This document shows positions 28,984 to 31,909 of a DNA stretch of 31,909 nt, in pieces; within the stretch, counting starts at the first letter, position 1, and each line of letters begins with the position of its first letter. A model generated the notes under the pieces. The model did not search any database and was not told the origin of the DNA. It saw nothing but the letters and a program-made list of their open reading frames with translations. A program made the translations under genes and the position numbers. Origin of the DNA: a virus; the IMG/VR virus record IMGVR_UViG_3300022841_000045, positions 1 to 31,909 of that record, one strand, 5' to 3'.

Positions 28984-29019
28984 AGTTGTATTGAATTAAA
29001 CAACAAACGGAAATAAATC

Positions 29020-29220
29020 ATGCATAACATTTTAGATTACAGCGTACAAACTCTTTTTGATCCGGTGCAAACTCACGCTGCATATAGAGTACCAAGTTAC
29101 GCAGTCGATGAATTGAAATCTGTATTGAAATCTGAACATGCCGCAACAAGATTTCGTATAGTTGGTAAATTAAAAGACGACGAGCTCGTAATTGTCTGTT
29201 TTAAATTAAAATCAAAATAA
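29020..29220 (+). CDS. Protein of unknown function, 66 residues
   Basis: Single-gene cassette between two family promoters. Starts MHNILDYSVQTLFDPVQ; the second half is basic with ATRFRIVGKLKDDELVIV, strand-rich. No family recognised. The ribosome site is CGGAAATAAATC. Confidence 0.7.
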   Translation: MHNILDYSVQTLFDPVQTHAAYRVPSYAVDELKSVLKSEHAATRFRIVGKLKDDELVIVCFKLKSK

Positions 29221-29223
29221 TGG

Positions 29224-29251
29224 TTGATTTTAAGATTAGGCTTGATATAAT
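29224..29251 (+). promoter_or_regulatory. Repeated-family sigma70 promoter (13)
   Basis: TTGATT (29224-29229), 16-base spacer, TATAAT (29246-29251), TGA extension, leader TTGTATTGAATTAAAC then AACAAACGGAATAATTATG. The -35 has one mismatch. Drives 29286 onward, up to the end of the window. Confidence 0.85.
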
Positions 29252-29285
29252 AGTTGTATTGAATTAAACAACAAACGGAATAATT

Positions 29286-29495
29286 ATGCGAAATGTATTT
29301 AAAAAAGGTTTATCTTACCACGAATTCACTTTCAACCCACATTCAGGTATTCTTGATATAGTCACAGACGACTCTATTGATAGAGATTTCTTGATACTCG
29401 AACTTCAAGAATTGGCTTCCAATATGGGTTTTATGAATTATGAAATCCTTCACTTCGAAGACGACAAAAAACTGGAGATTGTCATATGCGGTTAG
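29286..29495 (+). CDS. Protein of unknown function, 69 residues
   Basis: Acidic second half (DDSIDRDFLILELQELASN) after a short basic start (MRNVFKKGLSYHEF). Overlaps the next gene by 10 bases. No motif. Confidence 0.7.
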   Translation: MRNVFKKGLSYHEFTFNPHSGILDIVTDDSIDRDFLILELQELASNMGFMNYEILHFEDDKKLEIVICG

Positions 29496-30028
29496 TCACT
29501 GTTAATGATAAAATGCAGTCGAATTATCAATACGGCTGCCCCGCAAATGTAGGCGATTTGCCAGACAACTTCAATCCTACAGCGACTCCAAAAGATATGC
29601 TTGAAATGGGCGTCTTTGGCGGAAAATACATGACCGACTGTCGTGATGAATTTCCTGCTGTTTGGTTCGATAATGCTAAATTGGATTCAAAGAAATACAA
29701 CGTAAATCTTAATTTCTTCAAATGCAAGGCAAGTCAAAATCTTAAAGAGTGGCGTGATAGTGGCTGGATTCACGAACAAGATCCGCGCGGTTGGTTTCAA
29801 TGGTACTGCCGTTTCTATATGGGTCGCCGCACCGATGATGATGCTAGACAAATTATGCGCTGGAAAAAAATTAAGCGACATTTGACTTATATTACTAATC
29901 GTTTTGAAATGGACACGTGGACAAAAAATACTGGCAGTCCTGTGAGACGTCAGGCGTTACTCCATTGGGGTATCAGAGTTGATGGTACATACACAGCGGA
30001 AGAATTATTGGAGAGTCTAAGTAAATGA
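29486..30028 (+). CDS. Conserved protein with RGWFQWYCR motif, unknown function
   Basis: A 180-residue protein: FNPTATPKDMLEMGVFGGKY, then ASQNLKEWRDSGWI, DPRGWFQWYCRFYMGRR, QIMRWKKIKRHL and VRRQALLHWGI. This ordered, Trp-rich pattern is one I recognise from proteins in phages, bacteria and eukaryotes, all unassigned. It has no signal or membrane segment. The many invariant Trp, Arg and His suggest a defined enzyme or binding fold. Start overlaps the previous gene; SD TGGAGAT. Confidence 0.8.
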   Translation: MRLVTVNDKMQSNYQYGCPANVGDLPDNFNPTATPKDMLEMGVFGGKYMTDCRDEFPAVWFDNAKLDSKKYNVNLNFFKCKASQNLKEWRDSGWIHEQDPRGWFQWYCRFYMGRRTDDDARQIMRWKKIKRHLTYITNRFEMDTWTKNTGSPVRRQALLHWGIRVDGTYTAEELLESLSK

Positions 30029-30465
30029 ATGGTTTAAATAAAGTTCAACTATTATCGTATTTGATAGAAACCTTAGAATTATCAAACTCAAGGGAAGAAG
30101 TTTTAGATATGAGAGAGTGGGTTCAATTTAGATATGAGAGCACACATTTTTGTGGTTATGCCGCCTGTATATGCGGCTTTGTGGCTTTGCGTACTCTATC
30201 GGATCGACAACCTACAGAGAATGATGAAGATTATGAGAATAGAATTAGAAACGAAGCTAGTGCTGTTGAAAGAGAAATAACTCGAGTGATTGGCCTTGAC
30301 CTATCTGATTCTATCACTGGGCCAGGGGAAAAGGTACGCAGGCACCGTGCTGTGGCATCAGGTTATTTCACGCCTGAGGAATTAAACCATCCTCACTTAA
30401 ACAGTGACACTTCCTTGAAAGAAGCAATATCTTATATGAAAATGTTAAGGTCTAAATTAAGATGA
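30025..30465 (+). CDS. Protein of unknown function, 146 residues
   Basis: A helical protein with STHFCGYAACICGFVAL (Cys-rich hydrophobic helix, about 35-52), an acidic middle (TENDEDYENRIRNEASAVE) and SGYFTPEELNHPHLN later, resembling a phage protein family in which a helix-loop follows an 'ACxxGxxAL' segment. No active site assigned. Four-base overlap with both neighbours. Confidence 0.7.
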   Translation: MNGLNKVQLLSYLIETLELSNSREEVLDMREWVQFRYESTHFCGYAACICGFVALRTLSDRQPTENDEDYENRIRNEASAVEREITRVIGLDLSDSITGPGEKVRRHRAVASGYFTPEELNHPHLNSDTSLKEAISYMKMLRSKLR

Positions 30466-30758
30466 GTAAATATTTTGCATTTGTCGAAGGTGTGCCTCAT
30501 GATTTTAAATTTAAAAAATTATCTGATGCACATCCATTTGATTATTCATTTCATCTTGGCGAAACGAGCATAGGATGCATAGGCAAAAGTGGCACCAGAA
30601 ATGATAACAGTTGGGTATGTATGGTTTATGGTGATGAGTACACATATAAACATAAAATACCTACGTTAGTTTACGGTTTTGTCAGCCGCCATAGAGCAAT
30701 TGACTACATGTTGATGGTACATCCATTAACCAAAGATACATATATGAGGAAAGATTAA
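30462..30758 (+). CDS. Protein of unknown function, 98 residues
   Basis: Strand-rich, basic/aromatic protein with FVEGVPHDFKFKKLSDA, GETSIGCIGKSGTRNDNSW and SRHRAIDYML. No motif recognised. Overlaps the upstream gene and precedes a membrane protein by one base. Confidence 0.7.
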   Translation: MSKYFAFVEGVPHDFKFKKLSDAHPFDYSFHLGETSIGCIGKSGTRNDNSWVCMVYGDEYTYKHKIPTLVYGFVSRHRAIDYMLMVHPLTKDTYMRKD

Positions 30759-30759
30759 A

Positions 30760-31197
30760 ATGAAAATTAGTACAAAGTCGTGGCATTACAGATGGTTAAG
30801 CAAATTGAAAATAGTACAAAGTCGAAGTTTGTGCGTATATTTATGGCAAGTCGTGTTTTCAACCACTATATTTCCTGGGATAGCGCTGTTAATTTTATCT
30901 GCTATTGTAATTTTGGCATTAGCATGCTTAGTTGGTATATTCACAGTACCCCTTACTTTGTTTGGTGTTGTGACACTTTCGCCTGATGGTATCTTAGCTG
31001 CTACATTAATATTCGGAACGGGTTCTTACGCATTGCTTGTATGGAATAGTGGAAGTTATGCATTAAAAATATATTCTCGTTATAAAAATCGCAGATACCT
31101 TAGCAGAGACTTTGTCCCAGTTGAAGATGGATTAGTCGTATCTTATATTAAAGCTAAGAAAGCAAAAATTTGCCCCTTTATTGATTTTACGGATTAA
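30760..31197 (+). CDS. Two-helix phage membrane protein
   Basis: A 145-residue protein: basic SWHYRWLSK start, membrane segments at about 37-73 (a hairpin) and 78-96, then a basic KNRRYLSRD and a C-terminal SYIKAKKAKICPFIDF. The C-terminal motif is one I recall in phage membrane proteins of unknown function. A 13-base direct repeat (TAGTACAAAGTCG) lies at its start, at 30768 and 30812, so the N-terminal 20 residues may have been altered. SD GAGGAAAG. Confidence 0.72.
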   Translation: MKISTKSWHYRWLSKLKIVQSRSLCVYLWQVVFSTTIFPGIALLILSAIVILALACLVGIFTVPLTLFGVVTLSPDGILAATLIFGTGSYALLVWNSGSYALKIYSRYKNRRYLSRDFVPVEDGLVVSYIKAKKAKICPFIDFTD

Positions 31198-31206
31198 GAG
31201 ATTATT

Positions 31207-31665
31207 ATGAGTAAATTATTAGTAGTGTTTGACATTGATGGAACTGTTGCAAACTTGGATCACCGTTTAAAATATGTGAGATGTAAACCAAAAAACTGGC
31301 CTGCTTTTAATAAGGCCATTAAATTTGATTTGCCTATTAAAGCAACCGTTGACGTTTGCATCCGTTATATTGAAGATCCAAATGTGTATGTAATCTTTGC
31401 ATCTGGGCGTTCTGACGATACACGAAAAGATACTGAAACGTGGTTGAGCGAAAATGGCATGGGAGAATATGATGATTTATACATGCGTAGATTCGGTGAC
31501 TATCGCTGCGACTCAATCGTAAAGAGAGAAATCTTATATGGTATCATAGAAAGTTATAAACAGATGCCTGATATGGTATTCGATGATCGTCCTCGTGTTG
31601 TCAAAATGTGGCGCGAAGAAGGCATCTGGGTATTTGATTGTAATCAAAGTGGAGTAGATTTCTAA
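31207..31665 (+). CDS. HAD-family 3'-phosphatase (PseT phosphatase-domain-like)
   Basis: A 152-residue HAD phosphatase: VFDIDGTVANLDHR (D9, D11), FASGRSDDTR (motif II), SIVKREIL (motif III Lys) and MVFDDRPRVVKMWREEG (motif IV, residues 127-143). Order and length match the C-terminal 3'-phosphatase domain of T4 polynucleotide kinase (PseT), here as a separate gene. It would remove 3' or 2',3'-cyclic phosphate from cleaved RNA. Its stop overlaps the kinase start (TAATG). Confidence 0.82.
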   Translation: MSKLLVVFDIDGTVANLDHRLKYVRCKPKNWPAFNKAIKFDLPIKATVDVCIRYIEDPNVYVIFASGRSDDTRKDTETWLSENGMGEYDDLYMRRFGDYRCDSIVKREILYGIIESYKQMPDMVFDDRPRVVKMWREEGIWVFDCNQSGVDF

Positions 31666-31909
31666 TGGAAACGAAACAAAAGTTCTGTCACGTAATGGTT
31701 GGTCTTCCTGCCTCAGGAAAAAGCACAATGACGTCTAAAGCATCAAAAAATATTTTTGTGTATTCGTCGGATGCTTATATAGAATCCGTAGCTAAATTGG
31801 AAGATAAAACATATAATGATGTTTTTATGGAAACGATTAAACCTGCTATTAAAGTTTGCGAAGTGGGTTTAACTCAAGCCATAGTGAACAATCAAGATGT
31901 TATATGGGA
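31665..31909 (+). CDS. P-loop kinase, probably polynucleotide 5'-kinase, partial (3' end beyond window)
   Basis: The first 81 codons of a gene cut by the window edge. The P-loop GLPASGKST (residues 13-21) is followed by VYSSDAYIESVAK (32-44), the substrate-binding segment of AAA_33/PNK-type kinases, and KTYNDVFMETI. Coupled one base after the phosphatase gene, it is likely the 5'-kinase half of a split T4-type Pnkp. Whether the whole kinase is intact cannot be seen. Confidence 0.72.
   Translation, partial: METKQKFCHVMVGLPASGKSTMTSKASKNIFVYSSDAYIESVAKLEDKTYNDVFMETIKPAIKVCEVGLTQAIVNNQDVIW

Noticed and set aside
28984-29005. Stem GTTGT...ACAAC in the promoter leader
   Set aside because: Half of it is upstream of the likely transcript start, it is only five pairs, and it is not kept in the copies with AATCGAAACAC leaders.
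1-31909. tRNA genes, CRISPR arrays, insertion sequences, attachment sites
   Set aside because: By eye I found no cloverleaf with a GTTCGA-like T arm, no regularly spaced repeats and no transposase or integrase; a tRNA scan would be needed to be certain.

Overview
This window looks like part of the genome of a low-GC, tailed, T4-superfamily (myovirus-type) bacteriophage. The grounds are a T4-type RNase H (5'-nuclease), a PhoH-like ATPase, a PAAR spike-tip protein like T4 gp5.4, T4-style late promoters (TATAAATA), a split polynucleotide kinase/phosphatase, an RNA ligase, and dozens of short, tightly packed, overlapping genes. Every gene I can support is on the + strand. The host cannot be named from the sequence; the promoters are of the sigma70 type.

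Layout. (1) About 1-6950 is a core block: a small unknown gene, a late promoter, a RuvC-like resolvase, a P-loop deoxynucleotide-kinase-like protein, two overlapping glycosyltransferases (GT25 type and GT-B/GT4 type), a strong sigma70 promoter with an inverted repeat in its spacer, RNase H, two small genes, a terminator followed at once by a second late promoter, a small conserved gene, PhoH, PAAR and a PD-(D/E)XK nuclease. (2) About 6950-25870 is an accessory/early region of small genes organised as promoter-led cassettes. Recognisable products are a DUF932/TIGR03299-type protein, a DUF2693-like protein, several membrane and Cys-rich proteins, a serine hydroxymethyltransferase, a dual-specificity-type phosphatase, a DUF551-like protein, a cupin-like protein, a metallophosphoesterase, a lipoprotein, an HExxH metallopeptidase-like protein and a SAM methyltransferase interrupted by an apparent frameshift. 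(3) About 25870-31909 opens with a consensus promoter driving an RNA ligase (DRB0094/Rnl5 type), continues with small genes and ends with a HAD 3'-phosphatase-like gene and the start of a P-loop kinase gene. Together these form a likely RNA-repair set.

Regulation. Ten of fourteen sigma70-like promoters belong to one repeated family: TTGAC(T/A), 16-17 bp spacer, a TGn extended -10 and TATAAT or a close variant, then a conserved start of transcript close to TTGTATTGAATYRAAAC. In five of them the TGA stop codon of the upstream gene lies inside the -35 hexamer, so gene plus promoter look like shuffled cassettes. Three promoters (before RNase H, before the gene at 16126, before RNA ligase) carry perfect inverted repeats between -35 and -10 and could be operator-controlled. 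No stretch longer than 300 bases lacks a gene. I saw no tRNA, CRISPR array or insertion sequence.
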